Of a stretch of DNA of 64,000 nucleotides, positions 47,989 through 60,197 are shown in pieces. Position 1 is the stretch's first letter. Each line of letters opens with the position of its first letter. This DNA comes from Nigrospora sphaerica (Eukaryota > Ascomycota > Sordariomycetes > Amphisphaeriales > Apiosporaceae), in the NCBI GenBank assembly GCA_018287875.1, contig JAGVVL010000002.1, forward strand, positions 5,952,001-6,016,000, written 5' to 3'. The position numbers and the translations under genes are program-made. The notes under the pieces were generated by a model. It was not told the DNA's origin. It saw nothing but the letters and a program-made list of their open reading frames with translations, and made no database searches.

Positions 47989-49400
47989 ACGATTCCTTTG
48001 CATCATCTTTCGGCGTACGTGGGTTTGGCATCATCAGGCAGACCGGGAAAATCACCATGGACAAGCCGGATCGTCAGGCATGGGTTCTGTTTGGCTTGCA
48101 GTTCTTTCCCTCGCGGAGTACCAATGTCTAGGTAGAGACAAATCGAGCTACGATATACGGTCTGATGATACAAGATCTTTTACTACCAACTTGTGCCCGT
48201 CTTGCCTTGGGGTTATTCTGCGCTGTTCATGATGTGAAACCAGGGATCCGAACCATTTTGCGTGCTGATCCGCCCAGCCACGGGATACACCTTGATAGCC
48301 GTTCCTGACCGACCTATGGAGGACCAACGGTGCAGATTCGACGACACAGATGTCCAGGCGCCACCACGACTTGGAATCGTACTTCCGGCGGCGACTGCAC
48401 CCAGGACTGGATACCACGGGCACAAAGGCAGTGGACCTGGGAACCACGCGTGGTGCACGCGTTCAGCATCATCGAGGAGGAACCCCCACGGTCGGCCATT
48501 TGTGCCGCTCGTCTCGGACGAAGGCGAAGAGGTTGGTACAAGCCACGAGCTGCAGGGTATGGACTTTACTTCCCCAACTTCCGGTATGGGGCACGGAGGA
48601 GAAGCTTGAACGGGTGTGCCGGGCGACATGGGTGAATAGGCACGGCCAATCGCCACTCGGTGTCACTTTTGTCGACGATTAAGGATGGTTTATAAGTATT
48701 TCAGAAACCGGGAGCTTTTTGAGACGTGCTCTGGAGATATTCTTTCGGCCTTGAATCCCTATCATGGCCGTCTTCGGCTTGTCTGCCACCCAGCATTTGG
48801 GCTTGTAACATCAGCGTGCCGCGAAGGCGACGCCGAGGTCGATGGGGGCAGGAGACCTTGTCGACCTATCGCGTCCGGTGTGCCAATTCGCGGAGAACAT
48901 GGGGAGTGCAATAGCCAATGCTCGAATGGCACGGGAAGCGCATGCGCGGTAGAGGAATGGCCAAAACAGCCATTTATCTTCGATATCTACCATCTGATTG
49001 AGGGCCTGCTTGCGAAGGGTGGGCATGGGTACGCACTTAAAGAATTGGCATGCATGTACTAACACAGGTACCAGCCGAAGGGGAAGCTCCGTCCAGCTAG
49101 CGCGACTGACGTACGCGCGTGCGGGTAAAGGGTGCTTCCGTGGCCTCAGTTGGGGGGACGTATGGTCGGTCAGCTATCCCGTGTAACTAGGTCCATTATT
49201 ACCCTGCTTCCCGTAGCCTCCAGCCCAAACTACTCCAGTCGCATTGGCAAACCACTTACCTTCCTACCTCCCGACTCCGTAGGCAGCAGCGCATGTTTCC
49301 CACCAGCACTCTCTCGCCGTCCCGCCGCATCGAGCCCTGATATCCAAACCCGCTCTCGCTTCCCCGGCCGGCCCACGGAACCGCCTCGAACCCGCCCACC
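47989..49400. other. Intergenic, no gene seen
   Basis: 1.4 kb between two plus-strand genes. Overlapping frames of about 100-147 codons on both strands have no family features. The right end is the YIP1-family promoter. Confidence 0.6.
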
Positions 49401-50520
49401 ATGTCCGGTGCAGGCTACGATGCCGTCGTAGACGTCGATGTCGAGGTAGGCACGCATCCCGCGCCGCCGCGCGCTCTCCCGCCGTAGGGACGGGAGAGCG
49501 GGGGCGGAGGAAGCTTTGTTGGAAAGAGAGAGCGTCCGGAGGCTTACGGTTTCCCGGGGGGGCTGGCTGGCCATAGGGCGACCTCGGACACACGGACCTG
49601 CAGGAGGACAACCTCGAATTCCACAACTCGAACTTCACCAGCAGCGCGGCGGGAGGGCGAGGCAAGGCGTCGGCGCCGGGCGGCGGGCTGCCGCCGCCGG
49701 CGACGGCCGCGTCGGCCTCGTCGAAGCGCTACCTCTGGTCGCTGGCCTTCTACGCCCAGTTCTTCGACGTCGACACGTCGTCGGTGCTGCAGCGCTGCTG
49801 GGCCGCCCTGTACCCGCGCGCCAACTTCCTCGACGTCCTCGAGGGCAACCCCGACCTCTACGGGCCCTTCTGGATCGCCACCACCGTCGTCTTCATCCTC
49901 TTCGTCTCGGGCACCATCAGCCAGTACCTGGCCATGACGGGCAACGGGCCCTTCCTGTACGACTTTAAGCTGTTGAGCGGTAGGTTCATCTTTGCCGTGG
50001 GGGCGCCGCGGCCGGCGAGGGTCGTGGGATGAGAAGGCGCGCTTTACTAACTCTGCTTCCTCCCCCTTCACCAGGCGCCGCCGGTCTCATATACGGCTAC
50101 ACGCTCGTCATCCCCATTGTCCTCTGGGGTGCGCTCAAGTACTTCGGCTCCGAGAGCGCCAACCTGCTCGAGTGCTGGGCGCTCTATGGCTACGCCAACC
50201 TGATCTGGGTGCCCGTGGCCCTGATCAGCTGGTCGCCGGTGCAGATCCTTAACTACGTCTTCGTCGGCCTCGGCTTCGGCCTCTCGGTTGCCTTCCTGCT
50301 CCGCAACATGTACCCCGTCCTCAGTGCCACCGACAAGCAGACGAGCAAGGTGCTGCTGATCCTCGTCGTCGCTCTGCACCTGGGTCTGGCTATTGCCATC
50401 AAGGTGCTCTTCTTCAAGGCCGGCAGCCCGGCCCCGCTCCAGTCGAACCCGCCGGCGAAGGAGCAGCCGAAGACGGACGGCGACGCCCCGGCCGCCATGT
50501 TGAGGTTCTTGCTTTCGTAG
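49401..50520 (+). CDS. YIP1-family Golgi/ER membrane protein (YIPF1/2-like)
   Basis: Polytopic protein of the Yip1 domain family, which binds Rab GTPases and shapes Golgi and ER export membranes. Exons 49401-49445, 49577-49979 and 50075-50520 give 297 residues. The soluble N-terminus is acidic then Ser/Gly/Ala-rich. The conserved entry (FYAQFFDVDTSSVLQRCWAALYP, then DLYGPFW) precedes five hydrophobic segments: IATTVVFILFVSG; GAAGLIYGYTLVIPIVLWGAL; ECWALYGYANLIWVPVALISW; NYVFVGLGFGLSVAFLL; LLILVVALHLGLAIAIKVLFF. The first coding exon is 15 codons and the ATG has a CACCATG context. It belongs to the YIPF1/YIPF2 (yeast Yip4-like) branch by overall layout; the exact orthologue is uncertain. Convergent with the rhodanese gene. 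Confidence 0.92.
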
Positions 50521-50986
50521 TGAGGATGCGGCTTTTGCCACCCGAGGTGTAGCTTGGGGGAACCCTACGACCGTAGTTAGGGGGTAACACTAGGTAGTCG
50601 GCATTCCTGATAGCAAGGACGGGCCACTGCCGCCAAGTTGGCTTGTTATGTTGAGCATCCCAGGTCTAATGGGGCGAAGGTGCCAACGGCGACATCGACC
50701 CAGTCGGGACTATAGCACATGTACTTTCAGCTCCAACACGTAATTTTGCGTCTAGACATTTTATCGCCGAGATCGAATGCGCAAGGCGGGCCTTGTCCAC
50801 TACAGATCAAGCCGCTCTTCCTGTTGATGGTCTCGCACCACAGCGTCGTTTCTCCGGCAGGTCCTGTTTCTCCTACAGGGTGCCCTCTTGCCTTTTCCAT
50901 ACAAGACCAATAGAAGTTACCCAGGCCGCCGTTTGCCTCGCGCCCCTTCCCCACGGCGGAGCCATTTTCTTGTTTTTCTTTATTCT
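50521..50986. other. Convergent 3' spacer
   Basis: 466 nt between the YIP1-family and rhodanese stop codons; nothing recognised. Confidence 0.6.
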
Positions 50987-51768
50987 TCACCGTTCGATGT
51001 CGCCGCCCCGGGCGGCCCAGTCGAGCCAGCTGCCGGGGTACTCGCCGACGCGGGACCAGCCGGCCTCGCGGGCGAGGGCGGCGGCGGCGCGGCTGCGCAC
51101 GCCGGCCTTGCAGTAGAAGACGACGTCGGCGTCGGGCGGGGGGCGGGCAAAGTCGAAGCGGTCCTCGAACTCGTCGGCGCCGATGTGAAAGGCGTCGGGC
51201 GCCGTCGTGACGGGTATGTTGACGGCGCCCGGGATGCGCCCCGTCGCCTTGACCTCGCCCGGCTCGCGCACGTCGACGACCGTCGTGCCCGCCGGCCGCT
51301 TCTGGATCTGGGCCCGTTAGCCGGGTCGGCACCCCCCTCCTCCCATACAAAAACGAAGAACGAAAGGAAAGGCATAGACCCCTCCCCCGGACGGGAGGCA
51401 CGACGGGAGACCAAAAAAGGCCCTCGAGCGGCCCTACACGCCCCCCTCCCCCCCGCCCACGGTGGCTTGCCCCGCGCCGGGCCGTCGGGGTCTACGAGAA
51501 AAAAAAAACTCACATCTTCAAAGGTCCAGATCTTGCTCCCCGTCGCCGACTCCGACACCCAGCGGCGGCCGCCGAGGCGCGGGGCGGCCGCCGGACGGGA
51601 CGGGACCGGGCGCGCAGCGGCGGCGGCGGTGGTGGGCGTCGGTACGGCGAGGCGGGACGCGACGGAGCCGAGGCAGCGCCGCGTGGCCGGGGCCGCCGGC
51701 GTCGTCGTCCTCAGCAGCGGCGCAGCGACGGCGCGGCGCCACGGGATGCGGCTACCGGGGGCGGCCAT
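50987..51768 (-). CDS. Rhodanese-domain sulfurtransferase, probably mitochondrial
   Basis: 191 residues from minus-strand exons 51768-51514 and 51307-50987, joined across a 206-nt intron. The first 70 residues are Arg/Ala/Pro-rich, without acidic residues, and look like a mitochondrial presequence (MAAPGSRIPWRRAVAAPLLR). One rhodanese domain follows: TTVVDVREPGEV, GRIPGAVNIPV, then the active-site loop YCKAGVRSRAA with catalytic Cys at residue 151 and WLDW near the end. The family transfers sulfane sulfur from thiosulfate or other donors. The position of the first ATG, directly before the presequence, supports this start. A GT microsatellite lies just upstream of the ATG. Confidence 0.92.
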
Positions 51769-52838
51769 CGTCGGGGGTTATACGCGTTGGTGTGTGTGTG
51801 GGTGTGTGTGTGTCGCGGTCGAATGGGACGATCGGGGGATCGTGGAGGGCACACGGGCGTCGGAACGAAGAGGAGGGGGTTCCGGAAGTCGGTGGCCGTC
51901 GGCGCGGATGGGAGGCGTAGCTTGACCTGTATTGGTAAGGGCGCGCCGCCTATGACGTGTTTTGGGGTGGGATGTCGCTAGGAAAGCACGACCTACCGAG
52001 GCCCTGCCTGCTTGATGACTAAACTCAAGTGGGAAACGTGGTGAAGGGTCCAGGGGAGGTACAGGGAAAATAGTTTGTACTCTACATGCCTACTTCTTTC
52101 ACACCATAAAATGTACATGCCGGGGACGGAAACGCTAGGAACGGGACGGGTGGGATGGGGTCGAGACACCCCGTCGGAACCTCATGACTCGTAGGGCCCT
52201 CCTGCTGCCTACAATCAACTTTGCTGCCCGTCACCTTGGCCTACTGGATTTCGTATACTACATACCGCGAAATGTACCATCGACGGCTCGGTGGTCACCG
52301 TGGAGAACTGTGTCCCGTCTCAGACGTCCCGTCGAGCACGAGCAGGCATACAACAAGCCAGACCAGTTTTGCGCCGTCAAGTTTACTTATGGTCAACTTC
52401 GCAAGTCCGCAGAGAGACGAAAGTAACCAGCCGTCCATCCGTTCATCGCGTCTACAGCCCCATCGACGAGCACACTGCATCCGATCCGGCCTTAGCACCG
52501 TGTATAGGTCTGGCGGAGAGAGCTCGTGTTTCGTTGCTCTAGCAATTCACCCATTAAATCGTATCATGGGAGCGAGGTTTCGTTTCCTCCGTCATATTTT
52601 ACTTTATTGTTTCGTGTCCAGTCCAGAAAGACTGCTCTTTCGCTACCAACGCACGAGTCTAGCGACTTCTTTGGGGGGAATCAAAAATTATGTACAAGAT
52701 AGCTATTAAATGGGTGTAAGTGTGGGCAGCCTGCATCGACTCAGCGCCATATGGACCACCTTGGCCCATCCCGTAAGCGCTATCAGCAAGGCGCCCAAGG
52801 AGAGTTGGGCTGGGCGTTTCAGCCGCATCTAAAGTCTA
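51769..52838. other. Intergenic: rhodanese promoter and ERG5 3' flank
   Basis: About 1.07 kb. Contains a GT microsatellite at 51789-51813; no gene supported. Confidence 0.6.
51789..51813. repeat. GT microsatellite
   Basis: Nearly pure TG/GT run 20-45 nt upstream of the rhodanese start codon, so probably in its leader or core promoter. Confidence 0.8.
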
Positions 52839-54587
52839 CTACCACTTTCGCTCCTCGAACGTCAACGGGCAATCATCCTGCATCCAAGTTAGCCGAGTGC
52901 CCTCTCGAAAACAAACACCGCATCTCGAGCGCAACATACCTTGGGGAAAATACAGGCAAACACCTTGATCTCCTCCGAGAGGGGCGTGGCGTGGTGCTTC
53001 CAGTCCAGGAGCAGCGACGCCTTGCCGATCATGAGGGCCAAGTTCAGCTGCGCGTAATGCTGACCGAGGCAGTAGTGAGGACCGGTGCCGAAGACAAGAT
53101 AGTTCTTGGCACCCTTCTCCTCAGCATCGCCCGTGTAGTACCGCTCGGGATCGAACTCGTCCGGTCGGTCGTACACCTCGGGGTCGCGGAGGGCCATGTA
53201 CGTCGTGGGGATCAACATGGCGCCCTTGGGAACCGTGTACGTCGGCGTGATGGGGAAGGCCTTCTTGACCAGGTAGGGAACCATCAGGACGGGGGGGCGG
53301 TACCGCAGAAGCTCACGAACGACAGCGCGCGTGTAGGCCATCGACTCGAGCTGGTCCAGGTTCAGGGGCGCGTGGATGTCGCCGTTGCGCGTCTTGTAGT
53401 TCTCCTCGCGGACGCGGTCGAGGACATCGGGGCGCTGGGCCAGGATCTGGAAGAGGTACGTGACGGCGCTGCTCGTGGCATCCTGCGAGGCGAACAGGAA
53501 GGTGAAGATGGTCTGCGAGATTTCCATGTCGGTGAACTCGCGGATCAGAGGCTGGGGCTTCTCGAGGTGCTCCGTCGACTCGCCCTTCTCCGTCGCGTCA
53601 CGCCAGCGCTTCGAGTTGATCATGTCCTTGATCCAGGCGTCCATGATGCAGGTCACCTCGCCGCCAGCCGCCATGCGGACCTTGGCCTTGGCGGCACACT
53701 TGGCGAACTCGGCCATGACCATGTCGGCTGCCTTCTTGCCGCGCCAGGTGCGCGTGTAGGGGATGATGATGGGGAAGTTGACGAGCTCCAGGGCCTCGGT
53801 GACAAGGTAATAGTCGTTGGAGATCTTCATGATGGCCTCCTCCGAGATGTAGAAACCGACAAAGGTGCGGCACGAGAAAGCCGTCGTCAGGTCGCGAAAG
53901 GTGTGCATGAAGGGCACGGGCTTGCCGTTGGCCTCCTTGGTCATCTCTAAGAACTTGGCAAAGTACTGGTTGTAGACATCCTCCTGACGGGGCAGGTAGG
54001 CCTCGAGGGCCTTGCGGGTGAAGAGGCCGTTGAGGCCCTTGCGGAAGTCGACGTGCTCCTTACCGTCCAGGAACACCCAGCTCTTCTCTCCGAGGATCTT
54101 GTGGGCGACATCGACGACACACGGCTTCGCGAAGGCAGGGGCGTTGAAGACTTTGCGCGCCAAGTCGCGCGTGGAGGCGATGACGACGAACCTGGGATCG
54201 GTCAGTCACGAACACGTCCTCTTCCTCCCACCCGGGGGGGGGGCGGGAAGCGCGTCCTAAGGCGCACGTGGCTTACTTGTGAAAGACGGAGACGCAGCTG
54301 AGGGGACCGCTCTGCCACTTCGAGAGGTATTCCTCAAACTTGGGGTTCATGGACTGCAGGAAGGGGCCGATGAAGGGCTCCTTGAAGGCCGGGCCGACGA
54401 TGGAGCCCTTGTTCATGAGATAGCTGACCTGGTCGTAGGCGACGGCGAGGGCCAGCAGGGTGAAGATCCAGGTCCAGGTGCCGGCATTGGCGATCTTATC
54501 GACGAAAAAGTCGACCTGGGGAGGCAGGCTGACGGCGGCGAACTTGTCGGCCAGCGGCGACGTGAAGCCGGTGGCGTTGGTCGCCAT
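52839..54587 (-). CDS. erg5: C-22 sterol desaturase, cytochrome P450 CYP61 (ERG5)
   Basis: Introduces the C22-23 double bond late in ergosterol synthesis in the ER. Minus-strand exons are 54587-54277, 54191-52940 and 52877-52839, giving 533 residues. The last exon holds 12 codons ([12 protein letters not shown]) and is easily missed. The N-terminus has a membrane anchor ([17 protein letters not shown]) and the [17 protein letters not shown] entry typical of CYP61. The I-helix region is [13 protein letters not shown], the K-helix motif is ELLR, and the heme loop [13 protein letters not shown] places the ligand Cys near residue 478. CYP61 is highly conserved in fungi, so identity is firm. Sterol-responsive control is known for the pathway but no defined element was recognised here. 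A 399-codon antisense frame is a codon-usage shadow. Confidence 0.97.
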
Positions 54588-57500
54588 GATGACAGCTCGA
54601 CGCGGCGGAAGTACGACGGGCTTGGGGGGCGCAAACTACTTCGAAAACGGGGCGGTGCGTGAGGGGCCAGGCGGGCGGGCAAGAAAGGGACCGGCACGGT
54701 GGTCCAAACTAACTTCGGCGACTATGTAGGTCGTTGAGAACCTACAGCATGTGGTGGCCGTCGTGTGCGACAGCGTGGTCGGCTTGGCTTCAGGTGAACA
54801 ATGAAGGTATCCCGCAGCGGGAGGAACGAAAAGGGAGCGTAGGGGAGGGGGAAAAGGGAAGGAAACCCTTTTGAAAACTGGCTGGAGGGGGAATGGGAAA
54901 GCAGAGGCGCGTCGGCTCGCTGCGTGCTGTGCAGGGGGTGGGTGGCAGGTAGGGAAGGCAGGGAAAGGAATGGGGGAGGGCGGAAGAGGACGGAGACCCG
55001 GACGGGGACCGATACAGCTACTACACAGATAGAAACTGGTCACGGAGATATGGGAACGGGTAATGGAGGCAGGCGGGTATAGGCCGATATGGATGTACCT
55101 ACCAAACCTCCCTACCAAACAGAAAACAGGTAGGTACTTCCTCTGAACGCACCACCAGTCACAAAGAGGCGGACGATACAAGCGTGTCGCGCTTGACGGC
55201 GACGCGAGGCACGCAGCTCGGCAACCCAAAACTGCCCGACGAAATTTCCTGGTGCAAGAAAAATTTATGTATGGGAGATTGTCATTGTCTACGGGGGGGA
55301 GCTGACGCCGACCCAGCAAAAGAGCGAACGCGACCCCGAATTACCCCTGGTACCCCGTCCAGTTCACGCCACATTGGGACAAGCCTGCTTTTTTGCAGAT
55401 TGACACCGACATCTCTTCCGGGCATTCTGTACGCTTTACGAAACGCACACCCAGCGACCGACCATGTACGTTTGTGTCGAGCTGACAAGGGAAGAAGCGC
55501 ACGACGCACGACGATAGATAACACTGCGACTTTTTCTCGCACGCGAGACGCGGAACACGGAAAGGGGGGGTTGGGGGTGCGGTTCTGCGTGTCTCGATGA
55601 CGAAGGCATCCATGGTCCGCGGCAGCAGCAAGCTACAGCAGCACCATGGTCAGCCATGACCCGCGAACGGGCCATGGCGATAGCCCCGGGAGCCCGAGCC
55701 CGAGCCCTGGCCCGGCGGTTGCCCTGCCCTTGAAGACAGGGAGGGCATTGGCTGCACGGCTGGACGGGGACGAACGGGGAATTGGAGATGGGAATGGACG
55801 GCATGTCGTTATCCCTCCAACTTCCATCGTCCCGACCAATGTTGACTTGACAGGCTGGATTGGCTTTTTGGCGCGGGCCAGGCTTGCTAGCCCCCCCTCC
55901 CCAAATTTGGTCCCCTGGCAGCGACGGCCCCGGTCCCTGACCGAATCACACCGCGTACCTTTTTCTCCTCTCTGGTTTTTTGGCCTGCAGCAATTATGTT
56001 ATGTAAGCGGCTGATGATTTGCCAGGACCCCTGTTCAGGACTAATGGGGACGGGCCAAGAGCCTAGCGGATGCCATACGCCCAGGATGGGCTTCCCCCCC
56101 CCACACCGCATTCTTACAAATCAGCTGCATGATAGGCCAGGGCTCTCACCAGCGCCGACCGGCTCTCAGGCTCCCGAGGCCGACACATAACACGCCATGC
56201 TCATCTCGCAGGCAATGGAACCATGCCGCTGGCCAGCTCTGAACAGCAGACCTGAAGCCGAATCAGGCAATGGGAACGGATCGCCGGAGCTTTTCAGTCG
56301 GCCGCCTGGAGCCTCTGCTCATCCTGCGACGTATTAACTGGCCGGGTACTGGAATATAAAGTATCCTAGGCCATGCACATTAGGTACATGAGTAAGGTAT
56401 TCGCAAGCACCAGAGCTGGCTTCATCCAATTCGGCACGCGCCGTCTTGTAAGGCCGTTTCCGTTATCGCCCATCCTCTGGCCCTGACGACCTCCACCCTC
56501 GGAACGGAAAATATCTCGTCGCAGGCGTCGCGATCCCGTCGTGACGGCGCCGACAGGTGCCACCTGCACGTGCTGACAAGGTGCACAGTTGAGACCGTTC
56601 ACGGATGCATGGCACTTTTTTTTTTTTTTTTTCTTCCAACTTACCCTGCACTGGAGGCCAGATCGGTCAGGCGATTGGTTCCAGCCTTCCTACCACCTCA
56701 GCTGTGCGCGCTTGTCCTCTTTGGGAGGGCAATACGAATACGAGACTAGGAGACTAGGCACTCGGTAGCGCGCGGGAATGCAGGGACGTGTAAGGCTCGA
56801 TCAGCATCACCGCAGATGAACGAAGAAATGGAAGAGACGTCCAGGGATGCTACCGGCCTCCAACTACACTCATGGCTCTAATGCCTATTTTCCACAGCAC
56901 GGCGGGGGGTGGTTCCGTCCAGGGCTGCCGTACACCGACCGTCCAGGCCTGGTTGCGACCAGTCGATAGGCCGTGACGGCGCCTGACCGCCGCACGCAAC
57001 CCCAGCCGAACCGTGGTCGCCTTGTCGATCGGCCGGCTTGCTACGATATGCCACTCCATTGCCGACCATCTCGTCATCCGTCATTTGTGCTCCCCGCCCC
57101 ATCCCTCCCGTCCACCACGCTTGCCCGTTTGTGGTCCGTCCAATCTTGAAGTTGCCCCTCCCTTTTTCTATCTGAGCATCCGCATGGGCACACGCCGAAG
57201 CACGTGGCTTCTTGGACTCACAACAGATTTCCGTCCTTCGTCCCGTTTGCCGTCAGAGATGGACCGGACGGCTATCAGCAATCGTACGGCAGCCGGAGCT
57301 GACCCGACACCCCGAAAGGCCGTGCCGAGTCGCGACGAAGCGCCCCCCTAACGGAGTTCGGATCCCGAAATAGAGCATTCGGCAGTTGAAATGCCCCTGT
57401 TGCCGTGTTGTACCCAGGTAGGAATCTGTAAGGTACCGGGTTCCTTGACTCCCCCCCAACCCCTGTCTCCCGCCGCCCTCTTCATGACGGCGGGACGATA

Positions 57501-57817
57501 GTCGCTCCGTAGCGCAGTGTCTTCCACGATCGTGCCGGGTCGCCATCCAGCGCCGTGTTAAGGGGCGGCCAGGGACCTTGTCGTATCCCTGCGCCGAGAA
57601 CTCTCGGTAGGGCTGTAAGATTGTCACCCTGATACTCGACGGATCCCCCGTCGCTGTCAGCCGAGTCGAACGGCAAGAAACCGTGGTGGCGGCCGGGTTT
57701 CGGGTAACTCGTATATTTCAGCTACGAACAAGGTACCTTGTTGCGTCATGGCACTGCTTTCGGTTCCCGTATCCCCTCCGTCTCTCTCCCCCCACGCTCA
57801 TGCGACCGCCGTTCCTT
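54588..57817. other. 3.2 kb spacer, ERG5 promoter on left
   Basis: No supported gene. Contains purine/pyrimidine-biased stretches at 54820-55010, a T17 run and short chance frames. The left part is the ERG5 leader and promoter. Confidence 0.55.
56616..56632. repeat. T17 homopolymer
   Basis: Seventeen consecutive T on the plus strand in an intergenic stretch. Confidence 0.8.
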
Positions 57818-59195
57818 TCAGGCCCGGGCCTTGACAGCGGGAACTTCGTCCTCCAGCGGCAGGATATCGGGCACTGGCCCGACGGGCGTAATGGAGAAGG
57901 GGTTGATCTGGGTGTGGCTGCGGGTGTAGTGGTTCTTGATGTGGAGGAAGTTGGTGGTGTCGCGGAAGGCGGCGTGGTTCCAGTACAGGTTACGCATCCA
58001 CTTGTGGATGGCCGGGTAGCCGGAGCGGATGTCGCGGATGTTGCACTTGAAGTGCTGGACGTAGACGGGGTCGAAGCGGACGAGCGTGACATAGCTGCGC
58101 CGGAGTCGTCGGGTCAGTAACACGCTCAAGGGGGAGGAAGGGGGAAGAAGGGGCTAGTACAACTCACAGTCGGATATCGGTCTCGGTCATGTGCTCGCCA
58201 AAGTAAAAGGGCCCCTTACCCTCGGCCAGGTGGCGCTCGACGCGGTCGAGGGCGTCGAACAGGCTCCGGACGTTGCGCTCATAAGCCTCCTGGGTGGTGG
58301 CGAAGCCGCTCTTGTAGACGCCGTTGTTGATGAGGTCGTAGGTCCACTCGCCGACGGCGTCGATGTCGGCGCGCAGGGCGGCCGGGTACAAGTCGACGGC
58401 GGCGGCGGCGGGCGGCAGCTGCGCGTCAAAGACGCTGCCGAGCATGCGCAGGATCTCGGAGCTCTCGTTGCTCACGATGGTGTGGCCCTTCTTGTCGTAC
58501 AGCACCGGCACCGTGAAGCGCGCCGCGTAGTCAGGGTCCGCCTTGAAGTAGACGTCGCGGATGTGTGTGAAGCCCTCGTGCAGCGGGTCCGGCACCACGT
58601 TCTCGCCCTCAGCGTCCGCGTCCTGCGCCGTCGCGAACCGCCAGCCTACCGTCGTTGCGCCTCCCGCGTCAGTCCGGGAACAAGAAAGATTCGAAACTCC
58701 ACCCCCGTCCCCGGTGTGCGCCACCTCTCGTACGTACCTTTCTCCCCCAGGTGCCAGTGCACCACCGAGAAGCTGATGAAGTCCTCGAGGCCCTTCAGCT
58801 TCCGCGCGATCAGCGTCCGGTGCGCCCACGGGCAGGCGTACGACACGTAGAGGTGACTGTTGCTCCCCGTCGCCGGTCAGTCTACCGTGCTTCTTTTCCC
58901 CTGTCAAGGCCGGGCGGGGTGAAGGAGGAGGGGGGATGGTGGAAAAGCCACACGTACTATCGGCCCTTCTCGGCCGGGAACTTGGCGTCGGGCTCGCTCG
59001 AGAGCCAGTCGCGAAAGGCGCTGGTCTGGCGCTTGAACTCGCCGCTCGTGTCGCCGGGCTTCACCCATGATGTGATGCTGGATCCCGACGCCTGTTGCCC
59101 GTCGCCGCGCGCGCGCGCGTCAGCCTGTGTTTTCCCGAACCCTCCACGTTTCCTCCTCGTGTCCAACACCGCGAGGGGGGGGTAACACTTACCAT
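57818..59195 (-). CDS. Glutathionyl-hydroquinone reductase (omega-like GST, ECM4 family)
   Basis: Reduces glutathionyl-quinones by a thiol mechanism in detoxification and redox balance. Minus-strand exons are 59195-59193, 59091-58958, 58856-58738, 58645-58168 and 58094-57818, giving 336 residues. The first coding exon is only the ATG, followed at once by GTAAGT; the second continues ASGSSITSW. The catalytic motif YACPWAHR is split near an exon junction, with nucleophilic Cys54. The GRYHLYVSYACPWAHRTLI stretch is diagnostic. Other family blocks are VPVLYDKKGHTIVSNESSEILR, the helical domain with WTYDLINNGVYKSGFA, and the C-terminal NIRDI...GYPAIHKWMRNLYW plus HIKNHYTRSH. Phases close across all four introns (73-101 nt). 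Alternative starts further upstream cannot be excluded without transcript data. Confidence 0.93.
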
Positions 59196-60197
59196 TCTGA
59201 TTTGTGTGCTCGGCAACGTCGGTGCGACGGCAATGCGGTAGGAGGCCGGTGGGGATCGAGGAAGCGACGGGTGGTGTTGGTACGTAAAGGCTCGGGTGAT
59301 GGGGGTGGAATGGCTCTGGCGGGGCGGCACTGATCTCGCGACAATACGGGAAAGAAAGATTCCGGCCTTCATGGACAGGGAGCTCCGAATGAGGGGGAGA
59401 GAGGGGTTCTTGTTATACTGAGGTATGCAGGACCCAAGTGCGTCTACCCAGGTAGGTATATAGGTCAAGTAGGTACGTAGCACTAACTTATCGACCGGTC
59501 GCGACTGCTGACAAGGGCACCGAAGGACGAATAACTAACCACCTGGGGTTGCTTACCGCGATAATGCCTGGTTCTCGATGGTTGCTTTGTCACCAGACTG
59601 GGCCGCGACAATGTTCCGCAAAACGGCGCCATCGCGAGAAGCGACCAATCGTGACGTAAGGCAAGCCGTGGGGGGAGGGGAGCAGGGGAGCTTTTGCTGG
59701 GCTGAGCTTAGCATCATGTAAGTCATCACTAATAGCCCATCCCTGCTCGATATGCGTAGGGTGGGGTGGCTCGGACGCTCTGAAGAAAACCCACCCTCTC
59801 GACCCCCTCACGGCTGTGAAAGGACTCGGTAGACTCATCACCGTAGGCTCACCATGACTCGCTATCGTCGCCCTCAGGGCCCGAATATCCTCAATGCACC
59901 CATAGGCCTCACCGGCGTGTAGAGAAGATGCGTTGTGGGCCTCCTTTAGAATTCTCGGCCGAGATACGTGCGAAGAGAGAGAGAGGACCCGCGAAGTGGG
60001 AATATGCCTACTTATCTATTGCGGCTATACTACATTTTATGACAGTTACGCGCCTGCGGCAACACAGGCATCGAGAAAAGAGCATTTCGCAGAACGGAGA
60101 ATCCCCGAAACCAAGCCATCGGGAAGTCATCATCGTTAATCATGCACCCACCGCCACAGCCAATGCTACAACGTCACTGCCAGGCGGATGAACTCAT
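59196..60197. other. Intergenic, no gene seen
   Basis: 1 kb between two minus-strand genes; GTACC/TACCTA motifs near 59440-59480. Confidence 0.6.

Noticed and set aside
52751..53950. 399-codon open frame antisense to ERG5
   Set aside because: Codon-usage shadow of a strongly supported gene.
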